From contig JACMKT010000152.1 of assembly GCA_014380005.1 (NCBI GenBank), positions 62,001 to 126,000 on the forward strand: 64,000 bases of DNA, given 5' to 3'. Shown here one piece after another: positions 1 through 8,273 of the stretch. The notes beneath the pieces are model-generated. The model searched no databases, was not told the DNA's origin, and saw only the letters and a program-made list of their open reading frames with translations. Numbering within the stretch: position 1 is the first letter of the stretch; each line of letters begins with the position of its first letter. The position numbers and the translations under genes are program-made. The stretch comes from Rhodospirillales bacterium (GTDB lineage Bacteria; Pseudomonadota; Alphaproteobacteria; Rhodospirillales; Magnetospirillaceae).

Positions 1-1647
1 GTCGCCGTCGGACGGTCGCTGGGAGTGGTGCATTTCGCCCTGTCCTTCGCCAACCATGCCGCCGATGTGGAAGACATGCGGGCCGCCACCGGCGACGGTG
101 CCTTTCTGATCTCCAAGATCGAGACCCTGTCGGGGCTGGCCAATCTGGAAGCCATCGCCCAGCGCTCGGACGCCTTGCTCATCGACCGTGGCGATTTGTC
201 GCGTCAGGTGCCGCTGGAACAAATTCCCGCCCGGCAGAAGGAAATCATCCGCCGCGCCAAGGTGGTGGGCCGTCCGGTCTATGTGGCGACCAATCTGCTG
301 GAATCCATGGTCACCTCGCCGCAACCTACCCGCGCCGAGGTCAACGACATCTACAATACGCTGGTGGACGGTGCCGACGGCCTTGTCTTGGCCGCCGAGA
401 CCGCCATTGGCCGCTATCCGGTGCGCTGCGCCGGCATGGTGGTCAAGCTGATCCAGCAATACGAGCAAGGCTGCCGCGACGGCGCCAGCTTCACCGATGA
501 CCCGGTTAGCCTGCTGGTGCCGCCCCATGGTGGCCGTCTGGTGCAGCGCGAGGCCAAGCCCGGCGATGTGGATGGGCTGAACCGCTTGCCCAAGATGGTG
601 GTGCCCGACACCGTGCTGATGGATTGCGAGCAGATTGCGCTTGGCACCTATTCGCCGCTCACCGGCTTTATGGACAAGGCGACGCTGGAATCAGTGCTGA
701 ACGGCAATCGGCTGCCCAGCGGCGATATTTGGACATTGCCGGTGCTGCTGGCCGCCGGTGACGGCAAGGCCGTGGCGGGGCAGCGCGTGGCCTTGACCGC
801 CGCCAACGGGCACGTTCACGCTTTGCTGGACGTCACCGATCGCTTCACCATGAATTTGGACGCCCTGGCGCGCGCGTGGTTCGGCACCGATAGCGGCGAC
901 CATCCTGGTGTCGCCCGTCTGAAGGCCGGCGGCGATACCTTCCTGGGCGGTTCGGTCACTTTGGTAGACCGCCTGCCCTCGCCCTATCGCCAATACGAAC
1001 TGACCCCGGCGCAGACCCGCTTCGTCTTCGCCCATAAGGGCTGGAGCAAGGTGGTCGGCTTCCATGGCCGCAACGTCTGTCACCGCGTGCACGAGCAGAT
1101 CCAGTTGCGCGCGATGGAGGAAACCAGCGCCGACGGCCTGTTCATCAGCCCGGTTATCGGCCCCAAGAAGCCCGGCGATTTCGTCACCGAAGCCATCATG
1201 CGCAGCTACCAGATATTGCTGGATTTCGGCATTTATCCCGAAGGCCGCGTGGTGCTGGGCAGCTTCGCCACCTATTCCCGCTATTGCGGCCCGCGCGAAG
1301 CGGTGTTCACCGCCTTGTGCCGCAAGAACATGGGTTGCAGCCATTTCATCATCGGGCGCGATCATACCGGCGTGGGCAATTTTTACGGCCCCGACGCCAA
1401 CCGCGAGCTGTTCGACAGCTTGGGCGATCTGGGCATCGCCCCGGTGTTCTTCGAATCCGTGGGTTACGACCCCGCCAGCGAGAGCTACGGCCCCATGAAT
1501 GCGGGCATGTTGCAGGCCATCAGCGGCACCCAGGTGCGCGATTTCCTGCGCAATGGCGAGAAGGTGCCGGAATGGTTCCTGCGTGAAGAAGTCCACGATA
1601 TGCTGGTGCGCGAGATGAAGCTGGGCAACCCGGTGTTCTGCGAATGA
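1..1647 (+). CDS. Pyruvate-kinase-like/ATP sulfurylase fusion, 5' end outside window
   Basis: The frame is open from base 1, so the start lies upstream; 548 codons are visible. Codons 1 to about 160 look like the second half of a pyruvate kinase barrel: KIE at codons 39-41, an RGDL loop, ATNLLESM with Thr97 at the proton-relay position, then a PTRAEVND stretch. From about codon 190 to the end it is a sulfate adenylyltransferase, which makes APS from ATP and sulfate. It has GRDHTG at 452-457 and the family C-terminal pattern ISGTQVRD. The usual QxRN nucleotide motif reads HGRN at 355-358. It overlaps the APS kinase gene by 4 bases, consistent with PAPS supply. The sulfurylase assignment is firm. 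The role of the kinase-like domain, whether local ATP supply or a degenerate scaffold, is unknown. Confidence 0.85.
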   Translation, partial: VAVGRSLGVVHFALSFANHAADVEDMRAATGDGAFLISKIETLSGLANLEAIAQRSDALLIDRGDLSRQVPLEQIPARQKEIIRRAKVVGRPVYVATNLLESMVTSPQPTRAEVNDIYNTLVDGADGLVLAAETAIGRYPVRCAGMVVKLIQQYEQGCRDGASFTDDPVSLLVPPHGGRLVQREAKPGDVDGLNRLPKMVVPDTVLMDCEQIALGTYSPLTGFMDKATLESVLNGNRLPSGDIWTLPVLLAAGDGKAVAGQRVALTAANGHVHALLDVTDRFTMNLDALARAWFGTDSGDHPGVARLKAGGDTFLGGSVTLVDRLPSPYRQYELTPAQTRFVFAHKGWSKVVGFHGRNVCHRVHEQIQLRAMEETSADGLFISPVIGPKKPGDFVTEAIMRSYQILLDFGIYPEGRVVLGSFATYSRYCGPREAVFTALCRKNMGCSHFIIGRDHTGVGNFYGPDANRELFDSLGDLGIAPVFFESVGYDPASESYGPMNAGMLQAISGTQVRDFLRNGEKVPEWFLREEVHDMLVREMKLGNPVFCE

Positions 1648-2183
1648 AGCGCGCACACGTTTTCTGGTTCACCGGCCTGTCCGGTGCCGGCAAGACCACG
1701 GTGGCCGAGGGTGTGGCCGCCCTTTTGTCCGAACGGGGCGTCACCGTGGCGATCCTGGACGGTGACGACGTGCGCGCCCGCTTCCATACCCATCTGGGCT
1801 TTTCCGAAGCCGACATCAAAGAGAACAACCGGCTGATCGGTCTGCTGTGCCAGGAACAGCGCGGCGATGCCGACGTGATTCTGGTGCCGGTGATCGCGCC
1901 CTACCGCAGCGCCCGCCAATCGGCCCGCGATACCTTGTCGCCGGATTTCCATGAGGTCCATTTCAGCGCCAGCGTTGACACCGTTGCCGCCCGTGACGTC
2001 AAGGGCATGTACCGCGCCGCCCGCGACGGCAAGATCACCAATCTGATCGGCTTTTCCCCCTCTGCCCCCTACGAGCCCCCGGAGCACGCGGATTTCACCA
2101 TCGACAGCGGCAGCGAGCCGGTGAGCGATTCGGTGGGCCGCCTGTTCCGCCATGTGTTGGGCGTCCTCGGACAGCCATGCTGA
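1644..2183 (+). CDS. cysC: Adenylylsulfate (APS) kinase
   Basis: It phosphorylates APS to PAPS, the donor for sulfotransferases and for sulfate reduction. The 179-residue protein is normal length for a stand-alone CysC. It has a P-loop GLSGAGKTT at residues 11-19, an LDGDDVR motif, FSEADIKENNR in the substrate region, APYRSAR, and the lid-type segment KGMYRAARDGKITN. The ATG overlaps the sulfurylase stop by 4 bases, so the two are probably translationally coupled. The following ABC transporter starts inside its last codons. No sulfotransferase was recognised in the window, so the PAPS must be used by genes elsewhere. It is clearly closer to canonical CysC than the second kinase at 7091. Confidence 0.92.
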   Translation: MKRAHVFWFTGLSGAGKTTVAEGVAALLSERGVTVAILDGDDVRARFHTHLGFSEADIKENNRLIGLLCQEQRGDADVILVPVIAPYRSARQSARDTLSPDFHEVHFSASVDTVAARDVKGMYRAARDGKITNLIGFSPSAPYEPPEHADFTIDSGSEPVSDSVGRLFRHVLGVLGQPC

Positions 2184-3940
2184 GCACCATCCGCAGCTTT
2201 TTCCGGACGGTCGGCACCTTGCCCCATACCTGGAGCAACGTGGCCATTACCGCCTTGGCCGGTTTGGCTGAGGGAATGGGTTTGGCATTGTTCGTGCCGC
2301 TGTTCGCCCATCTGGACAATCAAACCGGGGCTGCGGTGGGGGCCAGCTTGCCGGTGGTGGGCAAGTTCCTGCCCGATCTGGACTTCATGGTGCTGCTGGT
2401 GCTGGTGCTGGTGCTGGTGATCGGCTCGTTCGCGCTGTCCCTGCTGCGCGACCGCCGTTTGCTGCGCAGTAAATACGACCATATCGCCCGTTCGCGGAGC
2501 CAGCTGATCGAAGCGGTTCTGGGCGCCAGCTGGCCCCATCTGTCCCGTCAGGCCAGCGGCGACCTCACCAATCTGGTGGTGGTGGAAAACCAGCGCCTGG
2601 GCAATGCGCTGACCTATCAGGTCCATATTCTGGGCACCACGGTTCAGATCGTCATCTACGCCATCCTCAGCGCCGCCCTGTCCCTGCCGCTGACCGGGGC
2701 CTTGGCGGTGTTGGCGGTGGTGGCGGCGGCGGCGGTTGGCCCCTTCGTGCGCAAGTCGCGCCGCCTGGGCTTTCAGACCAACAAGACCAACCGGGAATTC
2801 GGCTTTCATCTGGTGGATTACCTGAAGGGCACAAGGCTCATCAAGGTCACCGGCGCCGAGGGCCATATGGTCACCCATCTGGGTCGGCTGGCGCGCAATA
2901 TCTCGGACGTGTTCGTGGGGGCCGAGACCAATCTGGCGCTGACCAATTTCCTGGTGCAATGCATCCCCGTACTGGCCTTCGGCGCGCTGTTCGCCCTGGC
3001 CTATGCGGGGCTTGGCCTCAACGGGCCGGTGCTGATTACCTTCTTCGTCATCCTGTCGCGCATGGGCCCCCGGCTGATCCAACTGCTTCAGCATTTCCAG
3101 GCCTATGTGACCAATATCCCGTCGTTGGCCCCCATCGAGGCCGCTTTGGCGGAGTGCCGTGCCAACCGCGAGGCCTTGGACAACACCGCCGGGCACCATT
3201 TCGAGCGTCTGGAAACCGGCCTGACCTTCGAAGATGTGGTGCTGCGCTACGATGCCGACGGCGCGCCGGCCTTGGATGGGCTCAGCTTCACCGTGGGCCG
3301 TAATGAGATGATCGGCGTGGTAGGCGGTTCCGGTGCCGGTAAGTCCAGCCTGATCGACCTTGTGGCTGCCTTGCGCCGCCCCACCACGGGTCGGGTGCTG
3401 GTGGATGGTGTGCCGCTGGATGACATGGATCTGGTGTCGTGGCGCTCGCGTATCGGCTACGTCACCCAGGACATCATCCTGTTCAACGGCACCGTGCGTG
3501 AGAACCTGCTGGTCGGCCATCCCGGTGCCAGCGAGCAAGACATCGCCAACGCCCTGTCCCTGGCAAATCTGGATGCGGTCATCGCTAATCTGCCCCAGGG
3601 CCTCGACACCGTGGTGGGCGAAAGCGGCGTGCGGCTGTCGGGTGGGCAGAAGCAGCGTCTGGCCCTGGCCCGCGCTTTGGTGGGCAACCCGCAACTGCTG
3701 TTGCTGGACGAGGCCACCAGCGCGCTGGACAATGATTCCGAGCGTCAGGTGCAGGACGCCATCGAAAGCATCGCCCACCGGCTGACCATCATCGTCATCG
3801 CCCACCGCCTGTCCTCGGTGCGCAAGGCGGATCGCATCCATGTCATGGAACGCGGTCGCATCCTGGAAACCGGCAGCTTCGACGAATTGCTCGCCAAGGG
3901 CGGCCGCTTCGCCGAATTGCACGCCGTTCAGTTCACGTGA
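2177..3940 (+). CDS. ABC exporter half-transporter (MsbA/PglK-like)
   Basis: This 587-residue protein fuses a membrane domain (about residues 1-310, several hydrophobic helices) to an ATPase domain. The ATPase part shows Walker A GGSGAGKSS, a Q-loop YVTQD, signature LSGGQKQR, Walker B LLLLDEATSALD and a switch His in IIVIAHR. Half-transporters of this layout dimerise and move lipid-linked molecules across the inner membrane; MsbA moves lipid A and PglK moves lipid-linked oligosaccharide. Its place between sulfate activation and sugar-modification genes suggests a glycolipid or oligosaccharide cargo, but the cargo cannot be read from sequence. The start overlaps the end of cysC. A hydrophobic Leu-Val run near residues 74-80 comes from a short in-frame CTGGTG repeat. 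Confidence 0.88.
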   Translation: MLSTIRSFFRTVGTLPHTWSNVAITALAGLAEGMGLALFVPLFAHLDNQTGAAVGASLPVVGKFLPDLDFMVLLVLVLVLVIGSFALSLLRDRRLLRSKYDHIARSRSQLIEAVLGASWPHLSRQASGDLTNLVVVENQRLGNALTYQVHILGTTVQIVIYAILSAALSLPLTGALAVLAVVAAAAVGPFVRKSRRLGFQTNKTNREFGFHLVDYLKGTRLIKVTGAEGHMVTHLGRLARNISDVFVGAETNLALTNFLVQCIPVLAFGALFALAYAGLGLNGPVLITFFVILSRMGPRLIQLLQHFQAYVTNIPSLAPIEAALAECRANREALDNTAGHHFERLETGLTFEDVVLRYDADGAPALDGLSFTVGRNEMIGVVGGSGAGKSSLIDLVAALRRPTTGRVLVDGVPLDDMDLVSWRSRIGYVTQDIILFNGTVRENLLVGHPGASEQDIANALSLANLDAVIANLPQGLDTVVGESGVRLSGGQKQRLALARALVGNPQLLLLDEATSALDNDSERQVQDAIESIAHRLTIIVIAHRLSSVRKADRIHVMERGRILETGSFDELLAKGGRFAELHAVQFT

Positions 3941-3947
3941 GGAGCCC

Positions 3948-4565
3948 ATGCGCGTCGCTCTGACCATGCGTGTCACCCAAGCTTCGGGATATGTGGAGCC
4001 GCGCGATGCCATCAGCCATGACTGGATTGTCCGCTTGGCGGAGTGGCAGATGGTGCCGCTGCTGGTGCCCAACGCGTTGCCCGATCCCGCCGCCTATCTG
4101 GACGCGTTGGCGCCTGATCTGCTGGTGTTGACCGGCGGTGAAGACACCGGCGTGTCGCCCGAGCGCGACCGCACCGAAACCCTCCTGTTGGATGCCGCCA
4201 TCACGCGCGGGATTCCCGTGCTGGGGGTGTGCCGCGGCCTGCAATTGATCAACGCCTGCTTCGGCGGCCACTTGGTTGCGGTGACCGGCCACGTCGCCAC
4301 CGAGCATGCGCTTCAGGTGGCCGGCCCGTGGCAGCCCTTGATCGGCAGTGGGCCACGGGTAAATTCCTATCACAATTTTGCCATTCCCGCCGAAGGGTTG
4401 GGCGCCGGCCTCGAAGCGCTGGCGACCGACGAGTGCGGCAATGTGGAAGCCGTCCGCGCCCCCGGCCTTTCGCTGGCGGGGATCATGTGGCACCCTGAAC
4501 GCCACGCCGCCCGCTCCGAGGATCGGCTTTTCATGACCCGTCTGGCCGCCAAGGATCTCCCATGA
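3948..4565 (+). CDS. Class I glutamine-amidotransferase-fold hydrolase (candidate gamma-glutamyl-CDP-amidate hydrolase)
   Basis: The chosen ATG follows a GGAG ribosome site by four bases and gives 205 residues. An upstream in-frame start would lie inside the ABC gene and adds non-homologous sequence. The catalytic triad of the gamma-glutamyl hydrolase (peptidase C26) type is present: Cys95 in GVCRGLQLIN, then His182 and Glu184 in MWHPE. It is coupled by a 4-base overlap to the nucleotidyltransferase at 4562. In Campylobacter, Cj1417 is a protein of this fold that cuts gamma-glutamyl-CDP-amidate into glutamate and CDP-amidate, and it sits beside the matching cytidylyltransferase (Cj1416) and kinase (Cj1415). 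The same neighbours here make that role plausible. A generic gamma-glutamyl hydrolase is the alternative. Confidence 0.72.
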   Translation: MRVALTMRVTQASGYVEPRDAISHDWIVRLAEWQMVPLLVPNALPDPAAYLDALAPDLLVLTGGEDTGVSPERDRTETLLLDAAITRGIPVLGVCRGLQLINACFGGHLVAVTGHVATEHALQVAGPWQPLIGSGPRVNSYHNFAIPAEGLGAGLEALATDECGNVEAVRAPGLSLAGIMWHPERHAARSEDRLFMTRLAAKDLP

Positions 4566-5353
4566 GCACCAACGCCATCATCCTCGCCGCCGGCAGCGGC
4601 AGCCGCCTGCGTCCCTATACGGACGACCGCCCCAAATCCATGGTGGAACTGGGCGGCATGACCCTGCTGGAGCGCCAATTGGCGACGCTGCGGGCCGCCG
4701 GAATCCAAGACGTGACCCTGGTGGTGGGTTACCGGGCCGAGGCCTTCGACCGCCTGGGTCTGGACACGGTGGTCAATCCGCTGTGGGAAACCACCAACAT
4801 GGTCGAAACCCTGTTCTGTGCCGAGGACCGTCTGCGCGAGGACACCGTGGTGGCCTATGCCGACATCGTCTACGAGCCCAGGGTGATCGGCGCTTTGCTT
4901 GCCAGCACCCATGATGCGTCGGTCATCGTGGACCGGGGCTGGCGTGCCTATTGGGAAATGCGTTCGCCCAACCCGCTGGACGATGCCGAAACCCTGCGCC
5001 TTGCCGCCGATGGCAGCATCCTCGAAATCGGCAACAAGCCCACCACCCTGGACGAGATCGAGGCCCAGTATATCGGCCTGATGCGGTTCCAGGGTAACGG
5101 CGTGGATACCCTCAAGCGCACCCGCGCCGAGCTGGGCAGCATCCGCCGCCCGTGGATGGACCGTCGTCCGCTGGAAAAGGCCTACATGACCGATCTGCTC
5201 ATGGAAATGGTGCTGCGCGGCCGGGCGCCCCATGCCGTTCCCATCGATAACGGTTGGCTTGAGATCGACACGGTTTCAGATTATGAAAAGGCCCTCGCGA
5301 TGCTGGCCGACAATCGCATCGCCACTTTTTACGAGCTGTTTCCTCCTCGATGA
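4562..5353 (+). CDS. Sugar/phosphate nucleotidyltransferase (candidate CTP:phosphoglutamine cytidylyltransferase)
   Basis: The 263-residue protein has the nucleotidyltransferase fold: LAAGSGSRLRP at residues 9-18, then a KSMVEL segment providing the lysine, and a YADIVY metal-binding region. It belongs to the LicC/phosphocholine cytidylyltransferase-like branch that also contains Cj1416 of Campylobacter, which activates L-glutamine phosphate with CTP. Start and stop both overlap their neighbours by 4 bases (ATGA), placing it in one translational unit with the amidotransferase-fold hydrolase before and the sulfatase-fold protein after. The substrate is inferred from this context; another phosphorylated small molecule (choline phosphate, sugar-1-phosphate) is possible. 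Confidence 0.72.
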   Translation: MSTNAIILAAGSGSRLRPYTDDRPKSMVELGGMTLLERQLATLRAAGIQDVTLVVGYRAEAFDRLGLDTVVNPLWETTNMVETLFCAEDRLREDTVVAYADIVYEPRVIGALLASTHDASVIVDRGWRAYWEMRSPNPLDDAETLRLAADGSILEIGNKPTTLDEIEAQYIGLMRFQGNGVDTLKRTRAELGSIRRPWMDRRPLEKAYMTDLLMEMVLRGRAPHAVPIDNGWLEIDTVSDYEKALAMLADNRIATFYELFPPR

Positions 5354-7074
5354 CCCAAACAAAGCCCAATGTGCTGTTCATCACGGTCGATGCTCTCAGA
5401 GCCGACCGGTGCAGCGTATATGGCTATGGGCGCCCGACGACCCCCAATCTGGAGCGCTTGGCTCAGCGGGCGCTGGTGTGTGACCACGCCTATTCCTCGG
5501 CGGCATTCACGCAGGGGTCGTTTCCCACCATCATGACGTCCTCGTCGCCACTTGCGCATGGCGGTTTTGACAATGGAGCCGTGGGGCGCCCGCCAACCGT
5601 TTTCCAGGCCTTCGCGGAATCGGGTTACGACGTCAAACTGCTATCGACGTTCAAGTGGGTGACGCGCTACTTCGGTTATGGCGAGGGGGCTGAACACGAA
5701 GAACATCTTTATTCCCCTAAGGGATTGATGGGCACTGCCGTCAACCGGACGAAAAGCACGATTTCTCTTTATAAAAAAAACGCCATTTCCGAAGTGGAAA
5801 TGGTTGAGCATGTTTCTCCGGTGTTTGAAGGCTTATTCGATAATATCGAAGATTTCTGCCAAAAACGAATTCAGAATGATGGCAAGTACAAGGCCATATT
5901 GTCTGGCACCAATGTCATGCAAGATGGCTTCGATTTCGGAAAAATAGCAAAGGTTACCGCGGCTCATCGTGGTGAATTCCGAGCAAATCCGACCGCATAT
6001 GTTAAAAAATACTTCAAGAAAATGCCAGAAGCGCATGAATGGATTGCCGCAGATTGGCGTTATTGCCGTAAGCCAAGCCGCCTTGTGCAGGAGATCGGCA
6101 ACCGCCTGATCGACCTTATCCTAGGGTGCATCGATAAAAAGGCGGTGATTCTGCGTAAAAGCCGGATCAAGCAGTTTGTCGATGGCAGCGCGCTCGCCGA
6201 TCACGTGATCAACACCATCACCGGCGCGCGGACGGATCGTCCCTTCTTCATTTGGACGCATTTTATCGACACCCATGTTCCTTACCTGCCGGGCAGCGGG
6301 AAGAACTGGTGGCGCAAGGCGCCCGACCTTCTGGCCCAAGTCGGTCATGACCGTAACTTGGATCTATCGGTAGCCCCCTTCAAGCGGCCGCAGAAACCCG
6401 AGCATGTGCCGGTGTGGTCGTGCCTGTATGATGCGGCGGTGCGCTATGTGGACGAGCAGATCGGTCGGATCCTGGACACGTTGGAGGCCACCGGCCTGCG
6501 CGACAACACATTGGTTGTTTTTCTGTCCGACCATGGCGAGGAATTGGGTGAGCACGGCAATTTCAGCCACTACTTCACTCTGTATCGCCACAATACCTGG
6601 GTGCCGATGATCTTTGCCCCGCCGTCGTCGGCAGCGGGGCGACGTTTGCCGGGCATGGCCTCGTTGGCCGACGCGGCGCCGACCATGGCCGGTTATTGCG
6701 GGGTTAAGGCGCCTGCCGGGTGGGATGGTCTTGACCTGAGCGGGATGATTTCGGGCCCCAGGACACATTTGGTGCAAGAATCTTTTTATGGCGGCAATTG
6801 CCTGTTCGACAAGCGGCCACTTTATATGGCGGCCCGGTCGACGGATTTCTCCATGATTTGGAAAGAATATGTGGATCCGGATGATCGGTTGAGCCCGCCT
6901 GGACCCCAATTGTACGACTTGAGGCAGGATCCGCTCGAACTGGCAAATATCTATTCGCCAGATCACCCCCAGGCGGAAATCCTGGAGCGTTTGATCATGC
7001 AGCGGATGGCGGAGATGCCGGAGATCGGCGCCGACCGGGTGCGGGCCAATTTCCCCCATTTGGGCGGGAGCTGA
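5350..7074 (+). CDS. Sulfatase/alkaline-phosphatase-superfamily protein with Thr at nucleophile position (candidate phospho-group transferase)
   Basis: The 574-residue protein opens with the sulfatase-family start NVLFITVDALRAD, giving metal-binding Asp14. It later has LSDHGEELGEHG, supplying Asp and His metal ligands. Where type I sulfatases carry the formylglycine motif CxPSR, this protein reads FTQGS, placing Thr54 in the nucleophile slot. Thr there is typical of phosphoethanolamine and phosphoglycerol transferases of the same superfamily. No membrane helices or signal peptide were seen. The middle of the gene (about 5760-6110) is clearly A+T-richer than the surroundings and matches no family block I recognise, so it may be a lineage-specific insertion. 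Within this cassette a phosphoramidate transferase is an attractive guess; a sulfatase without formylglycine is less likely. Confidence 0.6.
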   Translation: MTQTKPNVLFITVDALRADRCSVYGYGRPTTPNLERLAQRALVCDHAYSSAAFTQGSFPTIMTSSSPLAHGGFDNGAVGRPPTVFQAFAESGYDVKLLSTFKWVTRYFGYGEGAEHEEHLYSPKGLMGTAVNRTKSTISLYKKNAISEVEMVEHVSPVFEGLFDNIEDFCQKRIQNDGKYKAILSGTNVMQDGFDFGKIAKVTAAHRGEFRANPTAYVKKYFKKMPEAHEWIAADWRYCRKPSRLVQEIGNRLIDLILGCIDKKAVILRKSRIKQFVDGSALADHVINTITGARTDRPFFIWTHFIDTHVPYLPGSGKNWWRKAPDLLAQVGHDRNLDLSVAPFKRPQKPEHVPVWSCLYDAAVRYVDEQIGRILDTLEATGLRDNTLVVFLSDHGEELGEHGNFSHYFTLYRHNTWVPMIFAPPSSAAGRRLPGMASLADAAPTMAGYCGVKAPAGWDGLDLSGMISGPRTHLVQESFYGGNCLFDKRPLYMAARSTDFSMIWKEYVDPDDRLSPPGPQLYDLRQDPLELANIYSPDHPQAEILERLIMQRMAEMPEIGADRVRANFPHLGGS

Positions 7075-7090
7075 GGATGGGAGAATTCCA

Positions 7091-7600
7091 ATGGTGATCT
7101 GGCTCATTGGTCTTTCGGGGGCCGGCAAGACGACTTTGGGTCGGGCGCTGTATGAACGGATGAAGCCCCAGCTTCCGAATCTTGTCCTCGTCGATGGAGA
7201 CGAGTTCCGCGAGGTGATGGGTAACGATATCGGCTTCACCTATGAGGACCGCCTCAAGAACGCCGAACGTTTCTCAAAATTCTGCCGGTTTTTGGACAAG
7301 CAGGGAATTCACCTAATCTGCTGTGTACTTTCAAATTTCCCCGATTGGCAGAAATGGAACCGGGAAAATTTGTCAGAGTATTATGAAATTTTTGTCGATA
7401 CCAATATTGATATTCTGGCTCAGCGCGATATTAAGAATATATACGCTAGGGCAAGGCGAGGTGAGGCGAAGAATGTCGTCGGCTATGATATTCCGTTCAT
7501 CAAGCCAAATGCCCATCTTGTCGTGAACAATGATGAAGTGCGCGTGGACGTTACTCCTTTGGTTGATAAAATTATAAACAATCTACCGAAACTTTCCTAA
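7091..7600 (+). CDS. Divergent APS-kinase-like small-molecule kinase (candidate CDP-amidate kinase)
   Basis: The 169-residue P-loop kinase has GLSGAGKTT at residues 7-15 and DGD at 35-37. It then departs from true APS kinases: the APYR-type substrate motif found in the cysC at 1644 is replaced by an SNFPDWQKW stretch, and the lid reads RARRGEAKNVVG. Campylobacter Cj1415 is a CysC relative that phosphorylates the 3'-hydroxyl of cytidine diphosphoramidate, and this gene sits with partners of the same type. The ATG follows a GGAG site. Codon use is distinctly A+T-rich in the second half (about 7370-7590), unlike neighbouring genes, suggesting recent acquisition. A redundant CysC is the main alternative, but a second copy beside a canonical one argues for a different substrate. 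Confidence 0.65.
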   Translation: MVIWLIGLSGAGKTTLGRALYERMKPQLPNLVLVDGDEFREVMGNDIGFTYEDRLKNAERFSKFCRFLDKQGIHLICCVLSNFPDWQKWNRENLSEYYEIFVDTNIDILAQRDIKNIYARARRGEAKNVVGYDIPFIKPNAHLVVNNDEVRVDVTPLVDKIINNLPKLS

Positions 7601-7610
7601 CGAGGTAAGC

Positions 7611-8198
7611 ATGCACAGCATATATTTGATCAGGCATGGAAAGTCCTCCTTGGATGGTGCCGAAGCCGAGCGTGGTTTGACCGAGGAAGGTCACGGTCAC
7701 GCCAAGGCGATCGCCGCGCGGATCTTGGCGGTCGAACCCAATGTGCGGGCGATTTTTTCCAGCCCCTATAAGCGTGCCGTGCTGACGGTTGAACCGCTCT
7801 CGCAGAGCCTTGGGCTGCCGATTGCTGTGGTCGACGACCTGCACGAAAAGCACATCACCGATCAGGCCGACGCGGACATCAAGCAAGCCCGCCGGCAGAT
7901 GTGGTCTGACCCGAATTGGAAGTTCCCGGACGGCGAAAGCAATGTGGAAGCACAGACGCGGGCGCTCAATGGTCTGGCAGCGATCCGTGCGCAGGTGCCC
8001 GAGGGTAGCGTTGTCGCCGGGGCGCATGGGACGTTGATTGCGCTCATCTTGAACGCTTTCGATCCGGCCTTTGGCTACGATGCGTGGCTTAGCATGCCGA
8101 TGCCAGATATCTATCGCCTGGATTTCGACGGCGACCGGTTCGTGCGGCGCGAGCACATCGGCTGCCCAGTGGACGACGCCTTTAAAGTTACGGGTTGA
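7611..8198 (+). CDS. Histidine phosphatase family protein (phosphoglycerate-mutase fold)
   Basis: The 195-residue protein starts with LIRHG, giving catalytic His9 and Arg8, and has the second family histidine at 139 in GAHGT. This is the branch 1 histidine acid phosphatase layout, in which His9 becomes transiently phosphorylated. The substrate cannot be deduced. It follows the second CysC-like kinase by 10 bases with a GAGG ribosome site, so it is probably co-transcribed and could remove a phosphate from a nucleotide or sugar intermediate of the cassette. It might, for example, act on the 3'-phosphonucleotide left after group transfer. A general sugar-phosphate phosphatase is equally compatible. 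Confidence 0.75.
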   Translation: MHSIYLIRHGKSSLDGAEAERGLTEEGHGHAKAIAARILAVEPNVRAIFSSPYKRAVLTVEPLSQSLGLPIAVVDDLHEKHITDQADADIKQARRQMWSDPNWKFPDGESNVEAQTRALNGLAAIRAQVPEGSVVAGAHGTLIALILNAFDPAFGYDAWLSMPMPDIYRLDFDGDRFVRREHIGCPVDDAFKVTG

Positions 8199-8230
8199 GT
8201 ATTGCCCCGCTTGTAAACGTGACATGAACT

Positions 8231-8250
8231 CGCCCGGCTAAGAGCCGGCG
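8231..8250 (+). promoter_or_regulatory. Small hairpin in leader of the methyltransferase gene
   Basis: A perfect 6-bp inverted repeat, CCGGCT-AAG-AGCCGG at 8234-8248, lies in the 75-base gap before the methyltransferase gene, just ahead of its GGAAGG ribosome site. There is no T run after it, so it is not a standard terminator. It could be an RNA processing or attenuation element, or a chance structure in G+C-rich DNA. Confidence 0.3.
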
Positions 8251-8273
8251 GCTTTCATCGGAAGGAAAAACGC

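Noticed and set aside
2395-2418. In-frame CTGGTG tandem repeat in the ABC exporter gene.
   Set aside because: It encodes a Leu-Val run in a membrane helix. Four short copies are explained by codon preference and show no sign of a phase-variable tract, since a 6-base unit keeps the frame.
2069-4072. Long open frames on the opposite strand of clear genes, for example - strand at 2069-4072, 27175-29283 and 59339-61627.
   Set aside because: They mirror strongly supported genes, show no family motifs, and are rich in His, Gln and Gly as expected from antisense frames of G+C-rich DNA.
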